Counted from the stretch's first letter, positions 17,998 through 27,634 are shown. The stretch: DNA of 64,000 nucleotides from JAGQIB01 sp041393395 (GCA_041393395.1 JAWKKG010000002.1:124001-188000); one strand, 5' to 3'. Made by a program: numbers and translations. The notes: a model not told the origin generated them from the sequence alone.

Positions 17998-19931
17998 GCG
18001 CGCGACGGGGAGGGTGGGCGATCGTTCTCGTCCTCGCGATCGCGGGGACGGCGGGCTGGCTGCTCGGACGGGGCGGTGACTCGAAGCCCGCGGCCGAATC
18101 GCCCGGCCCGGAGGCCGCGGCGGAGAGCGGCGAGGTCTGGACCTGCTCGATGCACCCGCAGATCCGGCTGTCGCATCCCGGAAAGTGTCCGATCTGCTTC
18201 ATGGATCTGATCCCGGTGGAGGCCGGCGATGCCGGTGACACGTCGCCGGTGCTGACGATCTCGCCGGCCGCCCGCGCGCTCGCGGGAATCCGCACCGTGG
18301 AGGTCGTGCGTGATCGCCCGTCGGTCGAGGTGCGCCTGTTCGGGCGCGTCGCGGCGGACGAGACCCGCACCGCGAGCGAGACCGCGCGCGTGGCCGGCCG
18401 ACTCGATCGGCTGTACGTGGACTTCACGGGCATCCGGGTCCGCTCCGGCGATCACCTCGCGGAGATCTACTCGCCCGAGCTGCTCGCCGCGCAGCAGGAG
18501 TACCTGCAGGCGCTCCGCACCCGCGACACGGGCTCCGGCGGAGACTTCCTCCGCGAGGCCACCCGACAGACTGTGAAGGCGGCGCGCGACAAGCTCTCGC
18601 TGTTCGGACTCACGGATCGCCAGATCGAGTCGCTGGAGCAGCGTGGCCAGCCGTCGGATCACGTGACGCTGTATTCCCACCAGGGCGGCATCGTGGTGGA
18701 GAAGCTCGCCACGGAAGGCGACTACGTGCAGACGGGCGCGGTGATCTATCGCATCTCCGATCTTTCTCGCGTGTGGGTGCTGCTCGACGCCTACGAGTCC
18801 GATCTCTCGTGTCTGCGCTGGGGACAGGAGATCGAGTTCGGCACGGATGCGCACCCCGGTCGCACGTTTCGCGGAACGATCTCGTTCGTGTCGCCCACGC
18901 TCGACCCCGCGACGCGTACGGCGAAGGTCCGCGTGAACGTGGCGAACGAGCGCGACGCGCTGAAGCCCGGGATGTTCGTCCGCGCGACGGTCTACGCCGA
19001 GGTCGACGACCACGGCGACGTGATCTCCGGCGTGGCGCCCGGTCAGTGGATGTGCCCCATGCACCCCGAGGTCGTGGCGCAGGGTCCGGGCACCTGCGAG
19101 GTCTGCGGGATGGCGCTCGTCCCGGCGGAGAAGCTCGGTCTGGTGGCGAGTCCCGGCGACGGGAAGGCGCCGATCGTGGTGCCGGTGCCGGCCGTGATGT
19201 TCACCGGGAAGCGCGCGCTCGTGTACGTCGAGCGCGACGTGGACGGCGCGCCCGGCTTCGAGGCGCGCGAGGTGACGCTCGGTCCGCGCGCCGGCGACTC
19301 CTACGTGGTGCTGGCGGGGTTGGCGGAGGGTGAGCGCGTCGTCGCGGAAGGCGCGTTCAAGATCGACAGCGAGCTGCAGATCCGCGGACGCGAGAGCCTG
19401 ATGAGCGCGCCGACGGCCGGTGTCCCGGCCGAGCCGGCCGCCGCGAGCTCCACGACGCCGCCGGGAGACGCGGCGTTCGCCGCGCGACTCGCCCCGCTGT
19501 ACGACGCCTACTTCGCGCTGTGGCGCGCCCTCGCCGGAGACGACGAGAAGGTGGCGCGAGCGGCCGCCGGGAAGGTGGCCGAGGCGGCGGCCGCGGTCGA
19601 CGTCGACGATCGGGCGATGTCCGAGCGCCGCCTCTGGAAGGAGCAGTCGACCCGGATCGCCGAGGCCCTCGCGTCGGCGGATCGCGCGGATCTCGCCGCG
19701 CTGCGGGCCGCGTTCCAGACCGTGTCCGCGACGGTGGACGAGATCGAAGCGCGGTTCGGTCACGTCGGCGAGGCGTGGGTGCGCACCCACTGTCCGATGG
19801 CGTTCGACTTCGCCGGCGCGGACTGGCTGCAGACGCAGAAGGAGATCCTGAATCCCTACTTCGGATCCGAAATGCTGCGCTGCGGCTCCGTCACGCAGGA
19901 GCGTCCGCCCGTCGCGGGGAGCGGGTCGTGA
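17994..19931 (+). CDS. CusB-like periplasmic adaptor with two heavy-metal-binding domains and a DUF3347-like tail
   Basis: 645 residues, well above the roughly 400 of a plain CusB. One N-terminal membrane segment (about 5-25) anchors it. A heavy-metal-binding domain follows (about 49-76: WTCSMHPQI...GKCPICFMDL). Then come the barrel-sandwich and helical hairpin parts (about 100-340) and a second heavy-metal-binding domain (about 352-380: WMCPMHPEV...GTCEVCGMAL) inserted before the last beta domain. The C-terminal region (about 495-630) looks like DUF3347, a copper-linked helical domain, and contains HCPMAFDFAGADW. The adaptor bridges the RND pump and the TolC duct; the extra domains should capture metal in the periplasm. 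Overlaps its neighbours on both sides. Confidence 0.88.
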   Translation: MSARRGGWAIVLVLAIAGTAGWLLGRGGDSKPAAESPGPEAAAESGEVWTCSMHPQIRLSHPGKCPICFMDLIPVEAGDAGDTSPVLTISPAARALAGIRTVEVVRDRPSVEVRLFGRVAADETRTASETARVAGRLDRLYVDFTGIRVRSGDHLAEIYSPELLAAQQEYLQALRTRDTGSGGDFLREATRQTVKAARDKLSLFGLTDRQIESLEQRGQPSDHVTLYSHQGGIVVEKLATEGDYVQTGAVIYRISDLSRVWVLLDAYESDLSCLRWGQEIEFGTDAHPGRTFRGTISFVSPTLDPATRTAKVRVNVANERDALKPGMFVRATVYAEVDDHGDVISGVAPGQWMCPMHPEVVAQGPGTCEVCGMALVPAEKLGLVASPGDGKAPIVVPVPAVMFTGKRALVYVERDVDGAPGFEAREVTLGPRAGDSYVVLAGLAEGERVVAEGAFKIDSELQIRGRESLMSAPTAGVPAEPAAASSTTPPGDAAFAARLAPLYDAYFALWRALAGDDEKVARAAAGKVAEAAAAVDVDDRAMSERRLWKEQSTRIAEALASADRADLAALRAAFQTVSATVDEIEARFGHVGEAWVRTHCPMAFDFAGADWLQTQKEILNPYFGSEMLRCGSVTQERPPVAGSGS

Positions 19932-22900
19932 TCGCCGCGATCGTCCGCGGTTGCCTCGAGAACCGCTTCGTCGTGCTGCTCGCCACCGCGATGCTGATCG
20001 TGGCGGGCCTCGTCGTGGCGCCGTTCGCCTGGCACCTCGGTCCGCTGCCTCGCGATCCCGTGCCCGTGGACGCGATCCCGGATCTCGGGGAGAACCAGCA
20101 GATCCTGTTCACGGAGTGGCCGGGTCGCTCCCCCCGCGACGTGGAGGACCAGATCACGTACCCGCTGACCGCGTCGCTGCTCGGGCTGCCGGGCGTGCGC
20201 ACGGTGCGGAGCAACTCGTTCTTCGGATTCAGCTCCATCTACGTGATCTTCGAGGAGAACGTCGACTTCTACTGGTCGCGTTCGCGCATCCTCGAGAAGC
20301 TCGCGAGCCTGCCGAAGGGAACGCTGCCGGAGGGCGTGCAGCCCGCGCTCGGACCGGACGCGACCGGTCTCGGTCAGGTGTTCTGGTACACGCTGGAAGG
20401 GCGCGATGCGGACGGCAATCCCGCGCCGGGCTGGGATCCGCAGGAGCTGCGCACGATCCAGGACTTCCAGGTCAAGTACGCGCTCGCGGCGGTACATGGC
20501 GTGGCCGAGGTCGCCTCCGTGGGCGGGCACGTCGCCGAGTACCAGGTCGACGTCGATCCGGACGCGTTGCGGGCGCGCGGCGTGACGCTCGCCCAGGTGA
20601 CGGACGCCGTGCGACGCTCGAACGCCGACGTCGGCGCGCGCACGCTCGAGATCGCGAACGCGGAGTACGTCGTGCGCGGGATCGGGTTCCTGCGCAGCGT
20701 GGGGGACCTCGAGGAGAGCGTGGTCGTCGCGCGCGAGGGGGCGCCGGTCCGGATCCGCGACGTGGCGCACGTGTCGCGCGGCCCGGCGTTGCGCCGCGGC
20801 GTGCTCGACAAGGACGGCGCGGAGGCCGTCGGCGGCGTGGTCGTGGTGCGTTACGGCGAGAACCCGCTCGCCGCCATCCGCGGCGTGAAGGAGAAGATCG
20901 CGGAGATCGCGCCGGGACTCCCTGTGCGCACGCTGGAGGACGGGCGGCTCTCGCGCGTCACGGTGGTGCCGTTCTACGATCGGACGGGGCTCATCCACGA
21001 GACGCTCGGCACGCTGAACGACGCGCTCTCGCAGGAAGTGCTGATCACGATCGTGGTCGTGCTCGTGATGATCGGCCACCTCGCCACGTCGGCTCTCGTT
21101 TCGCTCGTGCTTCCGCTCGCCGTGCTCGTGGCGTTCCTCGGCATGAAGCTGATCGGCCTCGACGCGAACGTCGTGTCGCTCGCGGGCATCGCGATCGCGA
21201 TCGGCACGATCGTGGACATGGGCATCGTGGTGCTCGAGAACGTCCTTCGCCACGCCGAACGCGCGGAGCCCGGCGAGTCGCGGGTGGAGATCGTCCGGCG
21301 GGCGACGACCGAGGTCGGCGGGGCGGTGCTCACCGCGATCCTCACCACCGTGGTCAGCTTCCTGCCCGTGTTCACGATGCACGGTCCGGAAGGAAAGATG
21401 TTCCGGCCGCTCGCCTGGACCAAGACGTTGACGCTGCTCGCATCGGTGATCGTGGCGCTGACGATCCTGCCGACGCTCGCGACGTTCCAGCGCGGGCTCG
21501 GTCGCGACACGGCCTCCCGGCGCGGCCGCTGGATTCGAGTCGCGGTCATCGCCGTCGCCGTCGTGTTCCTCGCCGTCCGCTGGCTCCCGCTCGGGCCCGG
21601 TCGATCCACGGCGCTGAACCTGCTGTTCGTGGGCGCGCTGCTCGCGTTCTGGCTCGGCGGCTTCTGGTTCTTCCGTCGGTCCTATCCGCAGCTTCTCGGC
21701 TGGTGTCTCGCGCACAAGGCGGCGGTGCTCGGCCCGGTGGCCGTGTTGCTGGTGGGTGGCGGCCTCGCGTGGTCCACGCTCGGGAAGGAGTTCCTGCCGC
21801 CGCTGGACGAGGGCTCGTTCCTGTACATGCCCACCACGATGCCGCACGCGTCGCTCGGCGAGGCGCGCGACGTCCTCTCCACGCTGGATCGCGCGATCGG
21901 CGCGTTGCCGGAGGTGGAGCTCGCGGTGGGGAAGATCGGTCGCGTCGACAGCGCGCTCGATCCGGCGCCGATCTCCATGGTGGAGACGGTGGTCCAGATC
22001 AAGCCGGAGTACGGCGTCGACGAGAACGGTCATCGCGTGCGCCAGTGGCGGGACGAGATCCGCGATCTCGACGACGTGTGGAACGCGATCACGGAGACGG
22101 CGCAGCTCCCGGGCACGACGTCGGCGCCGCGGCTCCAGCCGATCGCCGCCCGGCAGGTGATGCTGCAGAGCGGGATGCGCGCGCCGATGGGCGTGAAGGT
22201 CCGCGGCCCGGACCTCGAGACGATCGAGCGCGTGGGGCTCGAGATCGAGAAGCTGCTCAAGGAGGTGCCGGGCGTCGAAGCGTCGGCGGTGCTCGCGGAT
22301 CGCGTGGTGGGCAAGCCGTATCTCGAGATCGAGATCGATCGGGAGGCGCTCGCGCGCTACGGCCTGCACGTCCGCGACGTCCAGGACGTGATCGAGGTCG
22401 CGATCGGAGGCCGGGCGATCACGCGCACGGTGGAGGGTCGCGAGCGCTACGACGTGCGCGTGCGCTACCTGCGCGAGCTGCGGGATTCTCCGGAGGCGCT
22501 CGGCGGCATTCTCGTCTCCGCGCCGTCCGGCGTGCAGATCCCGCTGCGCGAGCTCGCGACGTTCCAGACGGTCCGCGGCCCGCAGTCGATCAAGAGCGAG
22601 GACACGTTCCTCGTGGCGTACGTCGTGTTCGATCGCCGCCCGGGCACGGCGGAGGTCGACGTGGTGGAGGCGGCGCGGGATCACCTGCGGCAGGCCGTCG
22701 CGGATGGCCGGCTGGAGATCCCCTCCGGCGTGAGCTACCAGTTCGCGGGGAGCTTCGAGAACCAGGTGCGGTCCGAACGGCGCCTGAAGCTCGTCCTGCC
22801 GCTCGCACTCGCCGCGATCGTGCTGCTCCTGCAGCTGCAGTTCCGGCGGATCTCCGTCACGCTGCTCGTGTTCTCGGGCGTGTTCGTGGCTTGGGCGGGC

Positions 22901-23350
22901 GGATTCGTCCTGCTGTGGCTCTACGGGCAGCCGTGGTGGCTCGACGTCCCCGGCCTGGGCGGGATGCTGCGGGAGACGTTCCACGTGGGGCCGATCAACC
23001 TTTCCGTGGCGGTGTGGGTCGGCTTCCTCGCGCTGTTCGGGATCGCGACGGACGACGGGGTGTTGATCGCGACGTACCTCGGGCAAGTCTTCCGCGAGCG
23101 TCGCCCCACGACGGTCGAAGGCGTGCGGGCGGCCACGGTCGAGGCGGCGTCCCGCCGGATCCGACCCGCGCTGATGACCACGGCCACGACGATCCTCGCC
23201 CTGCTGCCCGTCCTCACTTCCGCGGGGAAGGGGGCGGATGTCATGATCCCGATGGCGATTCCGTCGGTGGGCGGAATGACCGTCGCGATACTCACGGTCC
23301 TGGTGGTTCCGGTGCTCTGGAGTGTTCTGCACGAAAGGAGAGTTCGATGA
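19928..23350 (+). CDS. CusA/CzcA-family RND heavy-metal efflux pump
   Basis: 1140 residues, typical of the HME-RND family: 12 membrane segments and two large periplasmic loops. VDAIPDLGENQQI near the N terminus is a family hallmark. GIAIAIGTIVDMGIVVLEN and GIATDDGVLIATYL are the TM4 and TM10 proton-relay regions, the latter with a double Asp. Of the three methionines that bind Cu(I)/Ag(I) in E. coli CusA (compared from memory), only the one in QVMLQSGM seems kept; the others read Leu (ARYGLHV) and a non-Met loop (SAPSGVQI). The metal is therefore uncertain, although the partner proteins point to copper or silver. The GTG start overlaps the adaptor stop. Confidence 0.9.
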   Translation: MIAAIVRGCLENRFVVLLATAMLIVAGLVVAPFAWHLGPLPRDPVPVDAIPDLGENQQILFTEWPGRSPRDVEDQITYPLTASLLGLPGVRTVRSNSFFGFSSIYVIFEENVDFYWSRSRILEKLASLPKGTLPEGVQPALGPDATGLGQVFWYTLEGRDADGNPAPGWDPQELRTIQDFQVKYALAAVHGVAEVASVGGHVAEYQVDVDPDALRARGVTLAQVTDAVRRSNADVGARTLEIANAEYVVRGIGFLRSVGDLEESVVVAREGAPVRIRDVAHVSRGPALRRGVLDKDGAEAVGGVVVVRYGENPLAAIRGVKEKIAEIAPGLPVRTLEDGRLSRVTVVPFYDRTGLIHETLGTLNDALSQEVLITIVVVLVMIGHLATSALVSLVLPLAVLVAFLGMKLIGLDANVVSLAGIAIAIGTIVDMGIVVLENVLRHAERAEPGESRVEIVRRATTEVGGAVLTAILTTVVSFLPVFTMHGPEGKMFRPLAWTKTLTLLASVIVALTILPTLATFQRGLGRDTASRRGRWIRVAVIAVAVVFLAVRWLPLGPGRSTALNLLFVGALLAFWLGGFWFFRRSYPQLLGWCLAHKAAVLGPVAVLLVGGGLAWSTLGKEFLPPLDEGSFLYMPTTMPHASLGEARDVLSTLDRAIGALPEVELAVGKIGRVDSALDPAPISMVETVVQIKPEYGVDENGHRVRQWRDEIRDLDDVWNAITETAQLPGTTSAPRLQPIAARQVMLQSGMRAPMGVKVRGPDLETIERVGLEIEKLLKEVPGVEASAVLADRVVGKPYLEIEIDREALARYGLHVRDVQDVIEVAIGGRAITRTVEGRERYDVRVRYLRELRDSPEALGGILVSAPSGVQIPLRELATFQTVRGPQSIKSEDTFLVAYVVFDRRPGTAEVDVVEAARDHLRQAVADGRLEIPSGVSYQFAGSFENQVRSERRLKLVLPLALAAIVLLLQLQFRRISVTLLVFSGVFVAWAGGFVLLWLYGQPWWLDVPGLGGMLRETFHVGPINLSVAVWVGFLALFGIATDDGVLIATYLGQVFRERRPTTVEGVRAATVEAASRRIRPALMTTATTILALLPVLTSAGKGADVMIPMAIPSVGGMTVAILTVLVVPVLWSVLHERRVR

Positions 23351-24048
23351 AGAAGCTGATGCTGGTGATCGTGGCCCTCGCGGGGGCGGCCGTCGGCTAC
23401 TGGGTGTCGTCGCGGGCCGGTTCGGAGGACGCCTCGCCGAAGGAAGCCACGGCGAAGGAGGCTGCCGCGCAGGTCTCGATTCCGGCCGACGCACAACTCG
23501 CGTGGTATCCGTGGACGGACTGTCCGATCTGCGGCATGGAGCTCGGCGACGCGCCGGTGAATGCCACGAGCGGCGGCGAGCTCGTTCGACTCTGCAGCGA
23601 CGGATGCGCCGAGAAGTTCCAGGCCGACCCGCAGCCCGTGCTCGCGAAGCGCGAGGCGGCAATCCGGGAGGCGCAGGGGCCGCTCTACGCGCTCACGGTG
23701 TGCCCGGTCAGCGGCGAGGAGCTCGGCAGCATGGGCGACGCCACCGAGCACGTCTTCGGGTCGCGACTCGTGCGGTTCTGCTGCGATCACTGCGTTCCGA
23801 AGTTCGTCGCCGATCCGGCCGCGGCGTTCGCGCAGATCGATTCGGCGGCGGTGCAGGCGCAGCTCGCGGTCTATCCCACGGACGAGTGCCCGGTGATGGA
23901 GGGCATGAAGCTCGATTCCATGGGCACGCCGAAGAACGTGCTGTGGAACGGTCGCCTCGTGCGGCTCTGCTGCGACTCGTGCACCGAGGACTTCGCGAAG
24001 GACCCGGCTGCCTACGTCGCGAAGGTGTGGGGCCCGCAGGGAACCTGA
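23347..24048 (+). CDS. Exported protein with three YHS/TRASH-like Cys domains
   Basis: 233 residues. One N-terminal membrane or signal segment (3-20) and a charged linker lead to three repeats of a Cys domain: CPICGMELG...LVRLCSDGCAEKFQADP, CPVSGEELG...LVRFCCDHCVPKFVADP and CPVMEGMKLD...LVRLCCDSCTEDFAKDP. The spacing of C-P-x-x-(G/E) then C-C-D-x-C resembles YHS and TRASH metal-binding domains, which bind Cu, Ag or other soft metals. As the last gene of the efflux operon (ATGA overlap with the pump gene) it is probably a periplasmic metal chaperone or buffer. Three tandem copies in one small protein is unusual. Confidence 0.8.
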   Translation: MKKLMLVIVALAGAAVGYWVSSRAGSEDASPKEATAKEAAAQVSIPADAQLAWYPWTDCPICGMELGDAPVNATSGGELVRLCSDGCAEKFQADPQPVLAKREAAIREAQGPLYALTVCPVSGEELGSMGDATEHVFGSRLVRFCCDHCVPKFVADPAAAFAQIDSAAVQAQLAVYPTDECPVMEGMKLDSMGTPKNVLWNGRLVRLCCDSCTEDFAKDPAAYVAKVWGPQGT

Positions 24049-24055
24049 TCGCGCG

Positions 24056-24646
24056 TCAGTCCGCGAGCGCGAGTGCCAGCTGGGCCGTGTCGTCGCGGAG
24101 TGCCACGCCCTCGTGGCGGAGCAGCCAGTGCTTGCGGGCGACGCCGCCGCCGAAGCCGGTGAGGCGTCCGTCGGCGCCCACGATCCGGTGGCACGGGATC
24201 ACGAGCGGGATCGGATTCGATCCCACGGCGCCGCCGGCCGCGCGCGCGGAACCGGGATGCCCGACCTCCGCCGCGAGCTGGCCGTACGTACGGGTCTCGC
24301 CCACGGGAATGCGTCGCAGGGCGTTCCACACCGCGGCCTGGAAGCCGGTGCCGCCGGGGTCTGCCGGCAGCTCGTCCAGCGCGGTCGGGTCGCCGCGGAA
24401 GTAGCGGGTGAGCGCGCGGGCGGGGGCCGAGCGCTCGCCCGCCTCCTCGCGCTTCACTTCCGGTCCGAACCGCGCGGTCAGGTAGGCGAACAGATGCGAC
24501 GTGACGTCGCCGGGCGCCCACTTCGTTTCCCAGGTCGAGCGGGACATCGCGTGGTCCATCCGGGCGGCCACGATCACGTCGTCCTTCCAGGCGAGCGCCA
24601 CGCGCCCCACCGGAGTGTCCTGCGCGCACCACCGGATCGTCGTCAT
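24056..24646 (-). CDS. ogt: Methylated-DNA-protein cysteine methyltransferase
   Basis: 196 residues. Removes alkyl groups from O6-alkylguanine in DNA by transfer to its own cysteine. The active site NPIPLVIPCHRIVGADG is intact, with the preceding helix-turn-helix segment GETRTYGQLAAEVGHPGSARA. The divergent N-terminal domain (about 1-90) is usual for Ogt/MGMT proteins. The ATG at 24646 overlaps the end of the Ada/AlkA gene by 4 bp, so the two alkylation-repair enzymes form a coupled operon. It converges with the metal-efflux operon, leaving 7 bp between stops. Confidence 0.93.
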   Translation of the reverse strand: MTTIRWCAQDTPVGRVALAWKDDVIVAARMDHAMSRSTWETKWAPGDVTSHLFAYLTARFGPEVKREEAGERSAPARALTRYFRGDPTALDELPADPGGTGFQAAVWNALRRIPVGETRTYGQLAAEVGHPGSARAAGGAVGSNPIPLVIPCHRIVGADGRLTGFGGGVARKHWLLRHEGVALRDDTAQLALALAD

Positions 24647-26106
24647 GCCGGAGTCTCCTTCTTCCAGAGGTACAGGACGGCGTAGGCGCGCCACGGCCGC
24701 CAGCGCTCCGAGAGGGCGAGCGCTTCCGCCGCGGACGGCATGCCGTCCCCGTTCTCGAGTGCGCGACGCACGCCGAGGTCGCCGGCCAGGAACGTGTCCG
24801 GCTGCCCGAGCGCGCGCATCGCGACGTACTGCGCGGTCCACTCGCCGATTCCCGGCACGTCCATCAGCGCGAGATGGGTGCGGTCGTGGCACTCGCCCCA
24901 CGACAGCGGGAGCTCGCGCGCCGACACCCGGCGGCCGAGCTCGCGGATCGCGTCGATGCGCTGCTGCGGGATGCCGAGATCCGAGAGCGGGGCGGTCGCG
25001 AGCGTTTCCGGGGTCGGGAACAGGAGAGTCACCCCGCCGTCCTGCTCGGCCGGCGGGAGCGGCGCTCCGTGCCGGGCGGCGACGCGGCCGGTCAACGTCG
25101 TGGCTCCCTTGACCGAGACCTGCTGTCCGAGGATCGCGCGCACGCACAGCTCGAATGGATCCCAGGCGCCGGGCACGCGCAGGCCCGCGTGCCGCCGGAC
25201 GACGTCGCCGAGCACCGGATCCGCCCCGAGGCGGTCCGCGATCGGGACCGGATCCGCGCCGAGGTCGAACAGGCGTCGCGTCCGCTCCGCGAGATCCATG
25301 AGTCGACGCCTGGCCGAAGCGGGAGCGGACAGCACGAGGCACGGTCGATCCTCGCAACGTCGCACGCGGATCACCCCGCGGCAGTCGTCGTACGCGAAGC
25401 TGCGTCGGTACTCGCCGTCGACGACTTCCTCCACCCCGGGCGTCGCGCGCGCCGCGAAGTAGTCGAGCAGGGCAGGCCAGTCGAACGGCTCGCGATACGG
25501 CAGGCGCAGCTCGATGCGACCTTCGGGCGAATCCTGACCTTCCGTGCGCGCGACCTTGCGGATCTCGGTCGGCGAGCGACCGAACGTCTCGCGCATCACC
25601 GTGTTGAAGCGCTTCACGCTCTGGAAGCCCGCCGCGAACGCGATGTCGCGCATCGGCAGATCCGTGTCGTCGAGCAGCTTGCGCGCGAAGTGGATGCGAC
25701 GTGTCTGCGCGACCGCGAGCGGCGACGCGCCGACGTGTCGATCGAACAGTCGTCGCAGGTGCCGGCCGCCCACACCGAGACGATCCGCGAGATCGTCCAC
25801 GCTGCCGCCGTCGAGTTCGCCCTCCGAGATGAGACGGAGCGCGCGCGCGACGGTGGCCGAGGTGCCGTGCCAGGCCGGCGTGCCCGGGGCGGTCTCCGGC
25901 CGGCAACGTCGGCAGGGACGGAAGCCCGCCGCCTCGGCCGCGGCCGCGTTCGAAAAGAAGCGGACATTGTCCCGCTTCGGCGTGCGGGCCGGGCAGATCG
26001 GCCGGCAGTAGATTCCGGTGCTGGTCACGCCCGCGAAGAAGCGGCCGTCGAAACGACGGTCGCGGCTCTTGAGGGCGTCGTAGAAGCGGTCCGTGGGGGT
26101 CGACAT
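24643..26106 (-). CDS. alkA: Ada-like regulator fused to AlkA 3-methyladenine DNA glycosylase
   Basis: 487 residues. Order: an Ada-type zinc domain (about 1-80) with YCRPICPARTPKRDN and CRRCRPE, whose first Cys is the methyl-phosphotriester acceptor in Ada; an AraC-type helix-turn-helix (about 85-185, with RIHFARKLL and IAFAAGFQSVKRFN); the AlkA N-terminal domain (about 195-285); and the HhH-GPD glycosylase domain with LMDVPGIGEWTAQYVAMRAL followed by the catalytic Asp in FLAGDLGVRRAL. The fused regulator/glycosylase is known from several phyla and is probably induced by methylation damage to activate its own operon with ogt. The start lies only 6 bp after a TATACG -10-like box. Confidence 0.92.
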   Translation of the reverse strand: MSTPTDRFYDALKSRDRRFDGRFFAGVTSTGIYCRPICPARTPKRDNVRFFSNAAAAEAAGFRPCRRCRPETAPGTPAWHGTSATVARALRLISEGELDGGSVDDLADRLGVGGRHLRRLFDRHVGASPLAVAQTRRIHFARKLLDDTDLPMRDIAFAAGFQSVKRFNTVMRETFGRSPTEIRKVARTEGQDSPEGRIELRLPYREPFDWPALLDYFAARATPGVEEVVDGEYRRSFAYDDCRGVIRVRRCEDRPCLVLSAPASARRRLMDLAERTRRLFDLGADPVPIADRLGADPVLGDVVRRHAGLRVPGAWDPFELCVRAILGQQVSVKGATTLTGRVAARHGAPLPPAEQDGGVTLLFPTPETLATAPLSDLGIPQQRIDAIRELGRRVSARELPLSWGECHDRTHLALMDVPGIGEWTAQYVAMRALGQPDTFLAGDLGVRRALENGDGMPSAAEALALSERWRPWRAYAVLYLWKKETPA

Positions 26107-26112
26107 GATCCT

Positions 26113-26118
26113 CGTATA
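26113..26118 (-). promoter_or_regulatory. Candidate -10 box abutting the ada/alkA start
   Basis: TATACG on the minus strand, 6 bp before the ATG at 26106. No convincing -35 is visible, which fits an activator-dependent promoter. The transcript would be leaderless or nearly so. Confidence 0.35.
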
Positions 26119-26248
26119 GCACGCGGCGCGGGGCGGAGATGGCCGCATTCGGACGTCCCGGTGGGGGCGGGGGACGAGCGGGAACGAGGCGGGGGCGACC
26201 CGCCCGCGCTCCCGCCGGACCGCGCGACGAGGCGGTCGGCGGTCGGCG

Positions 26249-27382
26249 CTACTCGTCCCGCCAGGACGCGAGCAGGCTCTCCGTGTCCCGGACCATGCGC
26301 TCCATCGAGAAGCGCTCCTTCACGAGCGCGAGGCTGCGCTCCCCCATGCGGCGCGCGTGATCGCGATCCGCGAGCACCCGGGCGAGCGCGTTCGCGAGGC
26401 CGTCGACGTCGCGCGGCTCGACCACGAAACCGTTCTCGCCTTCCTCGATCATCTCCGGCACGCCGCCGACGCGCGTCGTCACGAGCGGCTTCCCCATCGC
26501 CATCGCCTCGAGGAACGACATCGGAAACGTCTCGACCGTGGTGCTGCACAGCACGGAAACGTCGAACAGCGAGAGCACACGCGGCACGTCCGTGCGTCGT
26601 CCCGTGAACACCACTCGGTCTCCGAGCGAGAGCTCGCCCGCGAGTCGCTCCAGCTTCTCCCGTTCCACGCCCTCGCCCACCACCAGGAACCGCGCGTCCG
26701 GCACCCGCTCGAGAACGCGCGCGGCCGCGCGGAGAAACGTCGCGTGGTCTTTCTCGGGGCGCAGCATCGCGAGGATGCCGGCGACCGGCGCGTCGCTCGC
26801 GATCCCGAGTTCGCGCGCGAGGTCCGCGTCGCGTGGCGCCGGACTCCAGTCCGTGAGATCGATGCCGTTGTAGATCACGCGGATCGTGTTCGGGTCGTAG
26901 CCCTTGTCCTCCACGAGGAACGGGATCTGACCGCGCGCGACCGCGATGGCGCCGTCGATCCAGCGCGCGAGTCGACGTTCGATCGGCCGCTTCTTCGGAT
27001 CCGTGTCGATGCGGCCGGTCGCGTGCTCCGCCATCAGGATCGGCCGGATCCCGAGGATGCGTCCCACGAGCACCCCGACGACCATCGTGGAGAATCCACG
27101 GATCACGAGGGCCCGCACCCGTTCCGCGCGGCAGATCCGCAGCAGCCGCCACGCGAACCGCGGGTCGAGCTTCCCGGGCACGTTCAGGACGTGGGTCGCC
27201 ACGCCCGCCGCCGCGATCGGCTCCAGGAAGTGGCCGCCGTGCTTCTGACAGACGACGATCGGGCGGAATCGTGTCCGGTCGAGCCGGGTCACGAGCTCCG
27301 CGAGCTGCCGCTCCGCGCCGCCCGTGTCCAGATGGGTGACGAGGAACAGGACCGGCCAGGGGGCGTCCGAGGGAGGGTTCAT
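26249..27382 (-). CDS. GT4-family glycosyltransferase
   Basis: 377 residues with the two Rossmann-like halves of GT-B enzymes. The N-terminal half opens VLFLVTHLDTGGAERQLAELV, the donor-independent glycine loop common in exopolysaccharide transferases. The C-terminal half has VIYNGIDL, RPEKDHATFLRAA and the donor-binding ETFPMSFLEAMAMGKPLVTTRVGG with the family E-x7-E spacing. It probably transfers a sugar from a nucleotide-sugar donor to a surface glycan or lipid; the acceptor is unknown. It is a single gene, not part of a visible polysaccharide cluster. The ATG at 27382 has no ribosome site but lies 7 bp after a TATCCT box. Confidence 0.9.
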   Translation of the reverse strand: MNPPSDAPWPVLFLVTHLDTGGAERQLAELVTRLDRTRFRPIVVCQKHGGHFLEPIAAAGVATHVLNVPGKLDPRFAWRLLRICRAERVRALVIRGFSTMVVGVLVGRILGIRPILMAEHATGRIDTDPKKRPIERRLARWIDGAIAVARGQIPFLVEDKGYDPNTIRVIYNGIDLTDWSPAPRDADLARELGIASDAPVAGILAMLRPEKDHATFLRAAARVLERVPDARFLVVGEGVEREKLERLAGELSLGDRVVFTGRRTDVPRVLSLFDVSVLCSTTVETFPMSFLEAMAMGKPLVTTRVGGVPEMIEEGENGFVVEPRDVDGLANALARVLADRDHARRMGERSLALVKERFSMERMVRDTESLLASWRDE

Positions 27383-27389
27383 CCGGGTC

Positions 27390-27395
27390 AGGATA
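27390..27395 (-). promoter_or_regulatory. Candidate -10 box abutting the glycosyltransferase start
   Basis: TATCCT on the minus strand, 7 bp before the ATG at 27382, with no ribosome site between. The same box and spacing precede the ubiA start at 51800. The -35 match is poor. Confidence 0.35.
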
Positions 27396-27469
27396 GCACG
27401 CGGCCTCCCGGACCGACGATCGAGAAACCCCGGAAACCCCGCAACGACAGGCACTTCCGGGGCCGTGTC

Positions 27470-27498
27470 TTGACAGAGGGCCCGCGGATTTCTACTCT
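27470..27498 (+). promoter_or_regulatory. Strong sigma70-type promoter for erpA
   Basis: TTGACA (27470-27475, perfect consensus), a 17-bp spacer and TACTCT (27493-27498). The leader to the ATG at 27635 is about 130 nt; I see no known riboswitch or iron-regulator box in it. Confidence 0.7.
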
Positions 27499-27634
27499 GG
27501 TACATGTCCCGCCCGCCCCGGGCTCGCGAGATGCCGGTGAACACGCCGGGCCGCGTCGGACCGGACGAGGAGCGTGAGAGTTCCTCGGGGCGGAGTTTTC
27601 CCGGCAGTCGCCGGAACCCGAACGTGAGGCGAAC

